Below the pieces are notes generated by a model, which worked only from the letters and a program-made list of their open reading frames with translations, did no database searches and had not been told where the DNA came from. 64,000 nucleotides of DNA, taken from the IMG/VR virus record IMGVR_UViG_3300000117_007448, positions 1 to 64,000 of that record. One strand, given 5' to 3'. Source of the DNA: a virus. Below are positions 13,819 to 21,490 of the stretch, in pieces. How positions within the stretch are numbered: the stretch's first letter is position 1; each line of letters opens with the position of its first letter. A program made the translations under genes and the position numbers.

Positions 13819-13925
13819 TTTCTTAATCTCTTATTTGATTGCCTTTTCAGACATTTTTTCCATTTTCTCGATAATGTATCGGTAACCACTTTTGTCCATC
13901 TGCGACTCGAAAAATTCTTTTTCAT
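13800..13925 (-). CDS. small very basic protein
   Basis: 41 residues, about one third Lys/Arg (KKNFSSRRW, SRKWKKCLKRQ, NKRLRK). GGAG stands 5 nt before ATG; it has its own promoter (13952-13980) and terminator. It may bind nucleic acid; not recognised. Confidence 0.6.
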   Translation of the reverse strand: MKKNFSSRRWTKVVTDTLSRKWKKCLKRQSNKRLRKAVLHK

Positions 13926-13951
13926 AAAAACTCCCGATTGACTATGATACC

Positions 13952-13980
13952 ATCTTATAGATTGATTACCGAATTGTCAA
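13952..13980 (-). promoter_or_regulatory. early promoter, repeated-module family
   Basis: TTGACA, 17-bp spacer, TAAGATGG, TATCATAGTCAA. It drives the 41-residue gene at 13925. Confidence 0.85.
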
Positions 13981-13985
13981 GCATT

Positions 13986-14309
13986 TTATGGTAGTTTATT
14001 TGCTTGAATAAAAAAACCATAAATTTGTTCTGCCTTCTCTACTACTTTTGGATCTTTTAATGGTAAAGCACAACCAGTATCTCCGGTCCAATCTGCGAAC
14101 TCCTTATCATAAAAACCTATTTCACAATGTCCTACATTTTCTTTTTGTAAAACAGCTAATTCATCAGCCCAGCGTTGCCATTTAAAATCATCAATGATAG
14201 GTTCATCTTTTTCGTAATACAAGTATGAATGAACCAACATTTGACTTCGCCTTTGTCTAATCTTCTCCTTAATTGTTTGAATTGGATTTATAAATTTCTC
14301 TAAACTCAT
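13986..14309 (-). CDS. small protein resembling the N-terminal Ia region of NAD-dependent DNA ligase
   Basis: 107 residues. The segment SYLYYEKDEPIIDDFKWQRW resembles the LigA domain Ia pattern (YYxxDxPxIxDxxYD) that binds the NMN part of NAD, but no adenylation domain follows. It may be a free-standing small protein of a phage family. The function is not established. Confidence 0.65.
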   Translation of the reverse strand: MSLEKFINPIQTIKEKIRQRRSQMLVHSYLYYEKDEPIIDDFKWQRWADELAVLQKENVGHCEIGFYDKEFADWTGDTGCALPLKDPKVVEKAEQIYGFFIQANKLP

Positions 14310-14581
14310 TTAGCTTTCACTTTCTTTTTAGGTAGTTGAGGGTATGTTCCCCATGGTTCTTTTAAAAAACAGGGAACTTCATCAGGTAGCCCGTTCTCAA
14401 TCCATTTTGCAACCATCATATGCTCACATACTCCCATATAATAGTGGATTCTCATTCCACCAAGATTTCCACCAGTAAATTCAACATCATCAAATACACC
14501 ATGTGTTAAATCACCATTCTCATTATATCTCGGTTTTCCTCGCCATCTTTTTATTCTAGGAAACCAGTTCTCAATATTCAT
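14306..14581 (-). CDS. hypothetical protein
   Basis: 91 residues, with a Gly-rich centre (FTGGNLGGMRIHYY) and a basic C-terminal tail (PKKKVKAK). Overlaps both neighbours by 4 bases. Not recognised. Confidence 0.7.
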   Translation of the reverse strand: MNIENWFPRIKRWRGKPRYNENGDLTHGVFDDVEFTGGNLGGMRIHYYMGVCEHMMVAKWIENGLPDEVPCFLKEPWGTYPQLPKKKVKAK

Positions 14582-14778
14582 AGAATGATGCCAATTAGAA
14601 AACCAATGTTAAACGGTATGAAAAATAATATTAAAAGTATCCAAACAGGTAATAAATCAACCCATATTTTTGTTTCCATAAAATGTTTAATTAAAAAACA
14701 TTTCATTTTAATGTAAAGAGAATATTTATTATTCATAATAAATACACCGCCATTTGCTACATTTTTTTTATTTGACAT
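14578..14778 (-). CDS. small membrane protein
   Basis: About 66 residues from the ATG at 14778; further in-frame starts at 14820 and 14736. A basic N-terminal half, then one long hydrophobic C-terminal segment (VDLLPVWILLILFFIPFNIGFLIGIIL-type, two short helices). Not recognised. Confidence 0.6.
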   Translation of the reverse strand: MSNKKNVANGGVFIMNNKYSLYIKMKCFLIKHFMETKIWVDLLPVWILLILFFIPFNIGFLIGIIL

Positions 14779-15157
14779 AACCATTATCCCATTTATCTGG
14801 ACCTGTGTATTGGTCCTCATTACTCATTTTAAAAAACTTACCAAAGAGGCGGTCGCTTATTCTTTTACGTTCAATATTTAACCTTCTATAAAAGGCATGA
14901 TATCCATCCCAGTTCTCCCAATCATCTGTATCACCTTTTAATGATTTTAAATTAAAAAGGCGTAAAAGTAAATCATCTATGGTTTTAAGCCACTCACGGT
15001 GAGCTAATTCATTAAACTTACCATCAATATATAACAATCGTTTTAACTTAATCCATTCATATTCCAATTTAAAAGCTTGCCATGTATCAACTCCATAACC
15101 ATTTTGCATATAAGCCTCTTTTCTTATTTCCCACTCACTTGTAAATTCTTTAATCAC
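14768..15157 (-). CDS. hypothetical helical protein
   Basis: 129 residues, helical and charged, rich in Trp and Lys; no recognised motif. Overlaps the upstream gene by 8 bases. Confidence 0.7.
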   Translation of the reverse strand: MIKEFTSEWEIRKEAYMQNGYGVDTWQAFKLEYEWIKLKRLLYIDGKFNELAHREWLKTIDDLLLRLFNLKSLKGDTDDWENWDGYHAFYRRLNIERKRISDRLFGKFFKMSNEDQYTGPDKWDNGYVK

Positions 15158-15371
15158 CGCTATGAATTTCCTCTAATAGACTCCATACTCTCCACCACTT
15201 CTTAAAATCTGGATTTTCATCAAACATTTTTTTTATGTCATTTTCACTCATATTAGGTATTTCTTTGCTTATGTTCACATATGCTTTAGGTTTAATGTGA
15301 CCTCCACACCAAGTTGTTACAGTTTTATTTCTAAGCTGTTCAGAAAAGTCTAAAGCATCTTTATCATCCAT
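15150..15371 (-). CDS. small hypothetical protein
   Basis: 73 residues, charged, soluble; not recognised. Overlaps both neighbours by 8 bases. Confidence 0.65.
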   Translation of the reverse strand: MDDKDALDFSEQLRNKTVTTWCGGHIKPKAYVNISKEIPNMSENDIKKMFDENPDFKKWWRVWSLLEEIHSGD

Positions 15372-15606
15372 TTTTTCTAGTCAAACTTCCGTTCTTATCT
15401 GTTTTGTAATATTCTTGATATCCATCATCAGCTAAAAGATCCAGAGCTTCGACTTGTTTAAGTAAATGCACATAGTTTACAATTAGTTTTTGAGCTGACT
15501 TGGCTATCATTTGACCGGTCAATCCTAATGTTTGGTGCCTTATATCGGAATCAACGTGTACTAAAAACTTTTCAGCTTTTTCAAGTTCAGTTTCTTTTTC
15601 TACCAT
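15364..15606 (-). CDS. small helical protein
   Basis: 80 residues, N-terminal helical with Glu/Lys heptads (VEKETELEKAEKFLVHV) and a polar C-terminus; not recognised. Confidence 0.65.
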   Translation of the reverse strand: MVEKETELEKAEKFLVHVDSDIRHQTLGLTGQMIAKSAQKLIVNYVHLLKQVEALDLLADDGYQEYYKTDKNGSLTRKNG

Positions 15607-15914
15607 TTTTCAATCCTTTCAAAATTGTCAAACATTTCATAATCTTCAATATCACCCATTACTGTTGGTATCTCTACTGCGTAATCTTCTTGACCAACTT
15701 CATTGTATTCTAAACCTTTATTGTATGCTGTTCTACTGCGTGATGCTTTCTCTCTCGTAGCGGCCGATTCGGGTGTCTTATGATAATCTAAAAGCTTCTC
15801 TCTGCGAATATCTTTGTCTGCTTGTGTATGAGTTCTCACATTTGCACAGGATCGGGAACAATAAGTACCTTTCTTTCGGTGATCTTTTTGACACCTAGGG
15901 CACTTTTTAATCAT
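15600..15914 (-). CDS. zinc-finger protein (CxxC...CSRSCAN type)
   Basis: 104 residues. The N-terminus has CPRCQKDH...YCSRSCANVRTH, a four-Cys zinc-binding motif that I know from phage HNH and GIY-YIG homing-type endonucleases and their relatives, followed by a basic linker. The nuclease domain itself is missing and the rest is acidic. It could be a DNA-binding remnant or an independent small regulator. Confidence 0.65.
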   Translation of the reverse strand: MIKKCPRCQKDHRKKGTYCSRSCANVRTHTQADKDIRREKLLDYHKTPESAATREKASRSRTAYNKGLEYNEVGQEDYAVEIPTVMGDIEDYEMFDNFERIEKW

Positions 15915-16153
15915 TGTAGGGTGGACTTTTTCTCAAAATCACCTGAGATAACATCATTTAAAAATTCTTTGAATTCTTTTTCTTGATTGTTAGCTTTGGA
16001 GTGCATCATTAATCTTCCCATCATTATGGCATTTACCATTGTCATGGGTATTGATTCATATAGATCCATTAGAAAATTGTCTGTCTGACTCACTAATTGT
16101 TCTATCTCTTCTAATTGTTTAGACGATATTTCTTCATCATTCTTTTTTTTCAT
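15911..16153 (-). CDS. small acidic protein
   Basis: 80 residues, helical, Met-rich centre (MTMVNAIMMGRLMMH); not recognised. ATGA overlap with the downstream gene. Confidence 0.65.
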   Translation of the reverse strand: MKKKNDEEISSKQLEEIEQLVSQTDNFLMDLYESIPMTMVNAIMMGRLMMHSKANNQEKEFKEFLNDVISGDFEKKSTLQ

Positions 16154-16535
16154 TTTTCACCCTAATATTATTTAATTCTGAATAAACATTTATAGCAAAA
16201 TCTTCTGCCTCTATTTCCCAAGGTTCATCTTTTACATAAATGCCACGCCAAGTATTTAGAGAGGCGGTTATTTCATGATTTACATATTGTTTTATATGGC
16301 ACATTTCATGAGCTATAGTTTCTAATAGTGATTGATTGTCTTGACCTGTTTTTAATTGAACACAATAAATTGGCACTCTGGAAAATATACTTTCATCACT
16401 TTCCCAACAATGACCTAGCATAGGTATCTTTCTCGAATATGAGAATTCAAGTATAATATCTTTTGGTAATTTTAACTTATCACCGAAATAATCTATAGCT
16501 TTAAAATACTTTTGGCTAATACCATGAATTATCAT
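16137..16535 (-). CDS. putative zinc metallopeptidase (HExxH)
   Basis: About 132 residues from the ATG at 16535; an ATG at 16562 is in frame but overlaps purC more. TIAHEMCHIKQY gives an HExxH zinc site on a helix, and a downstream Glu in DEPWEIEAEDFA is a candidate third ligand, as in SprT-like and related minimal metallopeptidases. The substrate is unknown. Confidence 0.7.
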   Translation of the reverse strand: MIIHGISQKYFKAIDYFGDKLKLPKDIILEFSYSRKIPMLGHCWESDESIFSRVPIYCVQLKTGQDNQSLLETIAHEMCHIKQYVNHEITASLNTWRGIYVKDEPWEIEAEDFAINVYSELNNIRVKNEKKE

Positions 16536-17277
16536 TTTCAAGATCCACCATAATTTTTTCATATTTGTTGGTGATAACCCGTAGACTCATAATAGTAGAA
16601 TTATATCCTTCTTCTCGGTATAAATCTTTATCCATACTCTCTTCAGTATCTTTTACCCAGAGTCTACAGCCATCAGGAGTTATTTCATCAGCGATTAATA
16701 TTCGGCCTTCTGAATCGAATCCAAATTCTAATTTAAAATCAATTAAGTTAAGGCCGATATTACTAAAAACTTTTTCTATAACTTTATTTACATTTAATGC
16801 TTGAACTTTTAAAAAACTGGTTGCATACCTCTCCTCAAAACCCATCAATGATAATCTTTCTTGAGTTAAAAGAGGATCATTTTTACTATCATCTTTCAAA
16901 TAAAATTCTACTATTGGTCTAGAAAACTTATAACCTTTCTCTATGTTAGTTTCTCTAACAATTGAGCCAGCGGCTACATTTCTTACAACAACTTCGAGAG
17001 GTATAATATCTACTTTTTTACACCTCATAATATTCCAAGGATTACTTTCATCTAATTCTATAAAATGTGTGCTTAAGCCAGCTTCCTCTAAATGCTTAAA
17101 CATAATAGAGGAAATCTTGGCATTAATATTACCTTTACCCAACATACAGTCTTTATAAAGACCGTTGCCTGCTGTTACCTTGTCTTGGTGATTAATCAAA
17201 ACTTCATTTGTTTTCTCACTTTGATAAACTTTTTTTACTTTGCCTTCAATAATAAGATTTTTAGCTGGTAAATTCAT
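16516..17277 (-). CDS. purC: PurC, SAICAR synthase
   Basis: 253 residues, full length for the family. Motifs: EGKVKKVY near residue 10 (nucleotide binding), LEVVVRNVAAGS (about 94-105), and the C-terminal FKLEFG...ILIADEITPDGCRLW. The enzyme joins CAIR and aspartate in purine synthesis (EC 6.3.2.6). It is common in marine T4-like phages and raises purine supply for phage DNA. It has its own promoter inside the end of the upstream glycosyltransferase gene. Confidence 0.95.
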   Translation of the reverse strand: MNLPAKNLIIEGKVKKVYQSEKTNEVLINHQDKVTAGNGLYKDCMLGKGNINAKISSIMFKHLEEAGLSTHFIELDESNPWNIMRCKKVDIIPLEVVVRNVAAGSIVRETNIEKGYKFSRPIVEFYLKDDSKNDPLLTQERLSLMGFEERYATSFLKVQALNVNKVIEKVFSNIGLNLIDFKLEFGFDSEGRILIADEITPDGCRLWVKDTEESMDKDLYREEGYNSTIMSLRVITNKYEKIMVDLENDNSWY

Positions 17278-17304
17278 TTAATTTTTTTCCCATTTAATAT
17301 TACT

Positions 17305-17333
17305 ATTCTACTTTATAATGTCTAAAAAGTCAA
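17305..17333 (-). promoter_or_regulatory. sigma70-type promoter for purC
   Basis: TTGACT, 17-bp spacer, TAGAAT on the minus strand, 28 nt upstream of purC. The -35 lies inside the last codons of the glycosyltransferase gene. Confidence 0.65.
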
Positions 17334-18354
17334 GCATTGAGCTCTCCCATGTCCACTTTATTGCCGATTTACGGGTAGCTTCTCTTGAAACTTCTAGTAC
17401 CTTTTTAATTTTAGTATCTAATGTATTATCAAAACCATAGGTTTTATCATTATGTACAATACATCCATTGATATTTTCTATTATCACCTCTTTTGGTCCA
17501 GGTTGATCATATGCCAATACAGGTGTACCACATGAAATACTTTCAAGTAATGTGATACCAAAAGTATCACTTTTTGATGGAAATATAAAAGCATCAGCAC
17601 TTGCAAAATATCTGGCTAATTCGAGACCTTCTAAACTACCAGTAAATTTTATAAATGGATATTTTTGCTTCAGTTCTTCCAAATATGGCCCATCACCAAC
17701 AAAAACTTTATTTGGAAATTGTAAATTACAAAATTCATCTACGTTTTTTTCTTTTGAAGCTCTAGATACACAAAGAATAAAACCTTGACCCCATGGCTTT
17801 CTATATTTGGGACTGAATAATGCTTGATTTACACCTTTTTTCCAAACTTTTACATTTTTAAAACCTTTATCAACCAAAAGGTTTTTAGTGCCTTCAGTTG
17901 ATACCATCACACTCTTTGATTTACGGTGAAACCACTTAAAATACTTATACAATAATTTTGATGAAAATCCTGTATATGATTCAAATAATTCTGGAAACTT
18001 AGTGTGATATGATGTTGTATAAGAGAATTTGCGTTTGTCTAAAATATATTTCGCATATAATCCTAGAGGGCCTTCTGTTGTAATATGTATTTTATAATTC
18101 AGAAAAGCAAAAGAGTCGATTAAGTCTTTATAGAGCCATGGATTTACAATTACTTTTATATCTCTGTAAAATGGTAGTTTAATCATACACCATTTTGGTA
18201 ATGGCGACCTATCATTATAATGTAGATAGGTCGGGTGTAATATTGTTACATCATAGTCTTTTTTTTCTAGTTCCTTTTTAAGATTTTGGTATGTTCTTAC
18301 TATGCCGTTGGCCTGTGGCTCCCAGGAATCTGTTATGATTACTATTTTTTGCAT
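17308..18354 (-). CDS. glycosyltransferase, GT4 family (GT-B fold)
   Basis: 348 residues. N-terminal Rossmann domain with a Gly-containing loop (EPQANGIVRTY); C-terminal domain with LCVSRASKEKN, FVGDGPYLEEL and the E-x7-E donor site FGITLLESISCGTPVLAYD. Closest in pattern to mannosyltransferase-like GT4 enzymes of lipid glycosylation. It may alter host surface glycans; acceptor and sugar are not known. It stands alone, away from the glycan cluster at 38-43 kb. Confidence 0.88.
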   Translation of the reverse strand: MQKIVIITDSWEPQANGIVRTYQNLKKELEKKDYDVTILHPTYLHYNDRSPLPKWCMIKLPFYRDIKVIVNPWLYKDLIDSFAFLNYKIHITTEGPLGLYAKYILDKRKFSYTTSYHTKFPELFESYTGFSSKLLYKYFKWFHRKSKSVMVSTEGTKNLLVDKGFKNVKVWKKGVNQALFSPKYRKPWGQGFILCVSRASKEKNVDEFCNLQFPNKVFVGDGPYLEELKQKYPFIKFTGSLEGLELARYFASADAFIFPSKSDTFGITLLESISCGTPVLAYDQPGPKEVIIENINGCIVHNDKTYGFDNTLDTKIKKVLEVSREATRKSAIKWTWESSMLDFLDIIK

Positions 18355-18363
18355 TTGTCTTTT

Positions 18364-18741
18364 TCATGGGGTGCAATCACATTTAAATATTTTAGATTCG
18401 ACCTTATCGGTGTGTACACGATATTTTTTTTCGGGAATCTTTTCTAGGTGAGTACCCCATATCTCCGTTTGGTAGATTGTTCGATTATACTTACAACCCT
18501 TTACCTCTTCTATCTCGGCTATGTACTCGATTGAATTACTGCATTTATAAACGCAATAATTTTTTAATGGTTTTTTGCGATCTGATTTTATGAAATCTAA
18601 CCAATTTTCTTGAATTCCTATCAAGTGACATTCAAGGGTTGGATCTTTTAATACTTTTTGATTAGCGTGTAGAGGAGACCACCATAGTAACCCTGCTATG
18701 AGGGTCACTAGAGTAATTTTAATTATAAAAATATATCTCAT
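18364..18741 (-). CDS. exported Cys-rich protein of unknown function
   Basis: 125 residues from the ATG at 18741, which forms an ATGA overlap with the upstream micro-gene. The N-terminal signal peptide (hydrophobic 5-23, LHANQ) is followed by a mature part with about six Cys (CHL, NYCVYKC, KGCKY, FKCDC), suggesting disulfides in the periplasm. Not recognised. Confidence 0.7.
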   Translation of the reverse strand: MRYIFIIKITLVTLIAGLLWWSPLHANQKVLKDPTLECHLIGIQENWLDFIKSDRKKPLKNYCVYKCSNSIEYIAEIEEVKGCKYNRTIYQTEIWGTHLEKIPEKKYRVHTDKVESKIFKCDCTP

Positions 18742-18815
18742 TTCATCCATTTAGATGCAACGCAAAAGGCTATTACTGGTGGTAAACTTAATAATAAGTA
18801 TAAAGCTAAACCCAT
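18738..18815 (-). CDS. 25-residue membrane peptide
   Basis: AGGAG precedes the ATG, which is followed by a hydrophobic helix and a KWMK end; the stop overlaps the next start (ATGA). The ribosome site lies in one arm of an inverted repeat (18822-18859). Not recognised. Confidence 0.55.
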   Translation of the reverse strand: MGLALYLLLSLPPVIAFCVASKWMK

Positions 18816-18821
18816 TTTTTT

Positions 18822-18859
18822 CTCCTAAAAGTATTATACTTTGATAATCTATTTAGGAG
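18822..18859 (-). promoter_or_regulatory. inverted repeat that can hide a ribosome site
   Basis: CTCCTAAA (18859-18852) can pair with TTTAGGAG (18829-18822). The second arm contains the Shine-Dalgarno sequence of the 25-residue gene. A smaller inverted repeat AAAGTAT/ATACTTT lies inside. This could regulate translation of the downstream exported-protein pair. Confidence 0.45.
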
Positions 18860-18867
18860 TTCTGTGT

Positions 18868-19122
18868 TTAGACCTTCTCTTGAAAAGTATTTGAATCTAA
18901 TTCTATTATAAGATTTAAAAAAGAGCAAGCTAAATCTTCATTCTTAAAAAATCTTATGAGAGTCTGGCCTGTGTCTTTTGATATAACGATCAATAAAATT
19001 TCTCTTCTATTGTAAATGGAGAATTTTATTGTCCAGTTATTTTTTTCTACGGCACTCCAAGTTCTTACTTTACTTGCTGTTGTTAAATAGTTTGATGTTA
19101 GTTTCAAGAATCTCTTTTGCAT
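18868..19122 (-). CDS. hypothetical protein
   Basis: 84 residues; beta-rich centre (NNWTIKFSIYNRREILLIVI). Only one ATG is in frame and it overlaps the upstream gene by 53 bases; a TTG at 19104 is a possible alternative. Not recognised. Confidence 0.5.
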   Translation of the reverse strand: MQKRFLKLTSNYLTTASKVRTWSAVEKNNWTIKFSIYNRREILLIVISKDTGQTLIRFFKNEDLACSFLNLIIELDSNTFQEKV

Positions 19123-19276
19123 ATTTGGACATTTCTGTTACAGTTTCAACGGTCTTATCCATGTATGTATGTAATTCTTTAACTGAATTCTTTTTAGCAA
19201 TATCATTTAATTGATTTAAAAACTTGACTTGGCTATCAATTGTTGTTGATACTAAGTTGATTGGATTAATAAACAT
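19070..19276 (-). CDS. small helical phasin-like protein
   Basis: 68 residues, almost wholly amphipathic helix, with the phasin-like rhythm (ETVTEMSKYAKEILETN). GGAG at 7 nt before ATG and an exact T4-type late promoter 20 nt upstream suggest late, high expression. Role unknown; a virion or scaffold role is possible. Confidence 0.65.
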   Translation of the reverse strand: MFINPINLVSTTIDSQVKFLNQLNDIAKKNSVKELHTYMDKTVETVTEMSKYAKEILETNIKLFNNSK

Positions 19277-19296
19277 ATAAATCTCCTTAAAATAAT

Positions 19297-19304
19297 TATT
19301 TATA
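19297..19304 (-). promoter_or_regulatory. T4-type late promoter
   Basis: Exact TATAAATA on the minus strand, 20 nt upstream of the gene at 19276; the match to the gp55-dependent late consensus is perfect. The 19305-19409 stretch behind it holds no gene. Confidence 0.8.
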
Positions 19305-19409
19305 AATTTTATATTGTGCGTTGCAATAATTGGGGCAAATCTATTAAATTACTACCCATATTAAAGTAAACTCATTATACATATTGGTGTGCTTTTTCAG
19401 GTGTTACTA

Positions 19410-19838
19410 TTATAGATCACCTTCTTTTCTATTTTCACTATAATGAGCATCAAACTTACCTCCAGGATATCTACTCTCGAGCTTTTCAATATTTTCTTGT
19501 ATTACTTCATCTGGTTTTAGTCCCATTGCGGTACATGAATTTACCCAATACCAAATAATATCACCTAACTCTCTCTTGATATGAAATTGTGTTTTTTCAC
19601 TCATAGGTTTATCTTGAAATAAACACTTCTTTACAATTTCAGCTAATTCACCACCTTCTGATGCAATACCAATGGCACCTGTTAATAATCTGGCTGTATT
19701 CACACCACTTTTAGAATCAATTGCAGCCATTCTTTCATGTAACTTATTTGTTGAGCCAGAGGTTTCAGAGGTCACCTTAGTAACAAACTCTTGATATTTT
19801 TTTAAATCTATCAATTTATCACCCTTTCTTATTTTCAT
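19410..19838 (-). CDS. mazG: MazG-like nucleotide pyrophosphohydrolase
   Basis: 142 residues. The all-alpha NTP pyrophosphatase metal sites are visible: ASEGGELAEIVKK (E-x-x-E) and RELGDIIWYW (E-x-x-D). Phage MazG hydrolyses nucleoside triphosphates, and has been proposed to act on dGTP/dCTP or (p)ppGpp in marine phages. It overlaps the GIY-YIG gene by 20 bases. Confidence 0.88.
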   Translation of the reverse strand: MKIRKGDKLIDLKKYQEFVTKVTSETSGSTNKLHERMAAIDSKSGVNTARLLTGAIGIASEGGELAEIVKKCLFQDKPMSEKTQFHIKRELGDIIWYWVNSCTAMGLKPDEVIQENIEKLESRYPGGKFDAHYSENRKEGDL

Positions 19839-20238
19839 TTAAAATTCTTATGTTTTTACCTGATACTTTTACCATAATCCAGTCATTGTAATAGTCCTCC
19901 CGTTCAAGGACACGCCTCTCCATCTGTTCCTTCAACTCTAAGTAAGCACAATCAGACCTATTAGAGCAAAGATATAATATCTCTCTAATAAATTTATCTT
20001 CTCCGTGTTTTTTGACATCATCAATAAGAGTATTGTTTGAGCCCCAATACTTTTTCCAATCTGATGGTTTTCTAATCTTCTTTTTTTTACCTTTTACTTG
20101 TTTGTAACCGGCTTTAGTGAAGAATTTCTTTCCAATGTATCGTTTTTTATCTACAAGATTATGTATGCAATAAACGAAACCAAAAGAATTGCCAATATCT
20201 GATTCATTAAATTCATGTCCATTGTAAGTCCAATTCAT
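19819..20238 (-). CDS. GIY-YIG endonuclease-like protein
   Basis: 139 residues. FGFVYCIHN...KRYIGKKFF is a GIY-YIG core (Y-x...Y-I-G), followed by a basic region and a helix with a conserved-looking Glu (LELKEQMERRVLE). It resembles small Seg-like or T4-like phage nucleases. It lies between MazG and a zinc-ribbon micro-gene, not in an intron. Confidence 0.75.
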   Translation of the reverse strand: MNWTYNGHEFNESDIGNSFGFVYCIHNLVDKKRYIGKKFFTKAGYKQVKGKKKKIRKPSDWKKYWGSNNTLIDDVKKHGEDKFIREILYLCSNRSDCAYLELKEQMERRVLEREDYYNDWIMVKVSGKNIRILNENKKG

Positions 20239-20381
20239 TCATCTCCAATCTTCGCTTCTTCTAAATCAATGTAACTGGAACAGAAAGGACAATACATAGG
20301 GTCCGTTTCTGTTCCTTCTACGTCATATTCTATTGTATATGATGATTCACAAGTATCACAAGTATATTGTATAGTTTTCAA
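20235..20381 (-). CDS. small zinc-ribbon protein, TTG start
   Basis: 48 residues. Two Cys pairs, CDTC near residue 8 and CPFC near residue 31, form a zinc ribbon, with an acidic remainder. The TTG directly follows the nrdB stop (TAATTG) and the stop overlaps the next start (ATGA). Similar small zinc ribbons sit near nrd genes in other T4-like phages, as I recall. Confidence 0.65.
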   Translation of the reverse strand: MKTIQYTCDTCESSYTIEYDVEGTETDPMYCPFCSSYIDLEEAKIGDE

Positions 20382-21353
20382 TTAGGCAGCTTTTCCCCAC
20401 ACATCTCCCCATTTTCCTTTCATAGCACCTTTAGCATAATCAGTTGCTCTGTTTTCAAAAAAGTTCGTGTGTGTGGGTGCATTAATCATACCTTCGACCC
20501 ATAATAATGGATTTCTTTTCACCTTAAATATACCTTTTAGTCCTAAGCTGATTAATCTTCTATCAGCTATGTACCGTATATATTGTTTTACATCTTCTGG
20601 TTTAAGATCATCCATTGGCCCCATTTTAAAAGCTAAGTCAATAAATTTATCTTCTAGTTCGACCATCTTTGTTGCAATCGTATAAATTTTACCTTTCAGA
20701 TCATCATTCCAGATTTCTCTGTTTTCTTCTATGTATGTTCTGAATAATTTAATCATTGATTCGGCGTGTTGTGTTTCATCAACAATTGACCAAGTAACGA
20801 TTTGACCCATACCAACCATTTTACCATGTCTTGGAAAATTTAATAACATAATGAATGACGAAAATAATTGCATACCTTCAGTAAAAGCTGAGAACACAGC
20901 AATATGTGTTGCTGTTGATTCTTTTGTACCATTCTTTGATGATAACTCCATTACATAATCATGTTTAGCTCTCATCTCTTCATAGTCGGCAAATTCTGAA
21001 TATGTTGATTCAGGCATACCAAGTGTTTCAATCAAATGAGAATAAGCTGCGATATGTAATGCTTCACGAGCCGCAAACCCAGCTAACATCATTCTTACTT
21101 CTGGTTGTGGGAAATGTGGTAAATAATTCTTTACATAACCACCTGCAACATCAATATCACCTTGAGTGAAAAATCTAAAAATATTTGTAAGAAAAGCTTT
21201 TTCTTCTTCAGAAAGCTTATTCTTCCAATCTTTTACATCTTCATTCATTGGCACTTCTGTGTGCATCCAATGTGATTGTTCATGTTTCAGCCACGCATCA
21301 TAAGCCCATGGATAATTAAATGGTTTATAATATGTTCTTTCGTCTTTTAGCAT
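20382..21353 (-). CDS. nrdB: ribonucleotide reductase class I, beta subunit
   Basis: 323 residues. The diiron ligands are visible: D in TQGDIDVAGGY, E and H in REALHIAAYSH, E in FTEGMQLF, and E/H in VDETQHAESM. A Tyr four residues after the first His ligand fits the radical tyrosine. With NrdA (24274-26295) it makes dNDPs from NDPs (EC 1.17.4.1). The formate dehydrogenase, lipase and IscU genes separate the two subunits. Confidence 0.95.
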   Translation of the reverse strand: MLKDERTYYKPFNYPWAYDAWLKHEQSHWMHTEVPMNEDVKDWKNKLSEEEKAFLTNIFRFFTQGDIDVAGGYVKNYLPHFPQPEVRMMLAGFAAREALHIAAYSHLIETLGMPESTYSEFADYEEMRAKHDYVMELSSKNGTKESTATHIAVFSAFTEGMQLFSSFIMLLNFPRHGKMVGMGQIVTWSIVDETQHAESMIKLFRTYIEENREIWNDDLKGKIYTIATKMVELEDKFIDLAFKMGPMDDLKPEDVKQYIRYIADRRLISLGLKGIFKVKRNPLLWVEGMINAPTHTNFFENRATDYAKGAMKGKWGDVWGKAA

Positions 21354-21476
21354 TTATACTTCCTTCTTTTGAAATAGTCCTGAAATCTTTGATTGTATCA
21401 CTTTCGCCCACCAAGGTTGAGGAAAGTTCCAACCAATTAAAGCACCTAAAAATAACCATAAAAGTGTATCAAACAT
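21354..21476 (-). CDS. 40-residue membrane-associated peptide
   Basis: MFDTLLWLFLGALIGWNFPQ gives one hydrophobic helix, then PWW and a basic amphipathic end. AAGGA precedes ATG and the stop TAA abuts the nrdB start. Not recognised. Confidence 0.65.
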   Translation of the reverse strand: MFDTLLWLFLGALIGWNFPQPWWAKVIQSKISGLFQKKEV

Positions 21477-21490
21477 TTATTTTTCCTTTT

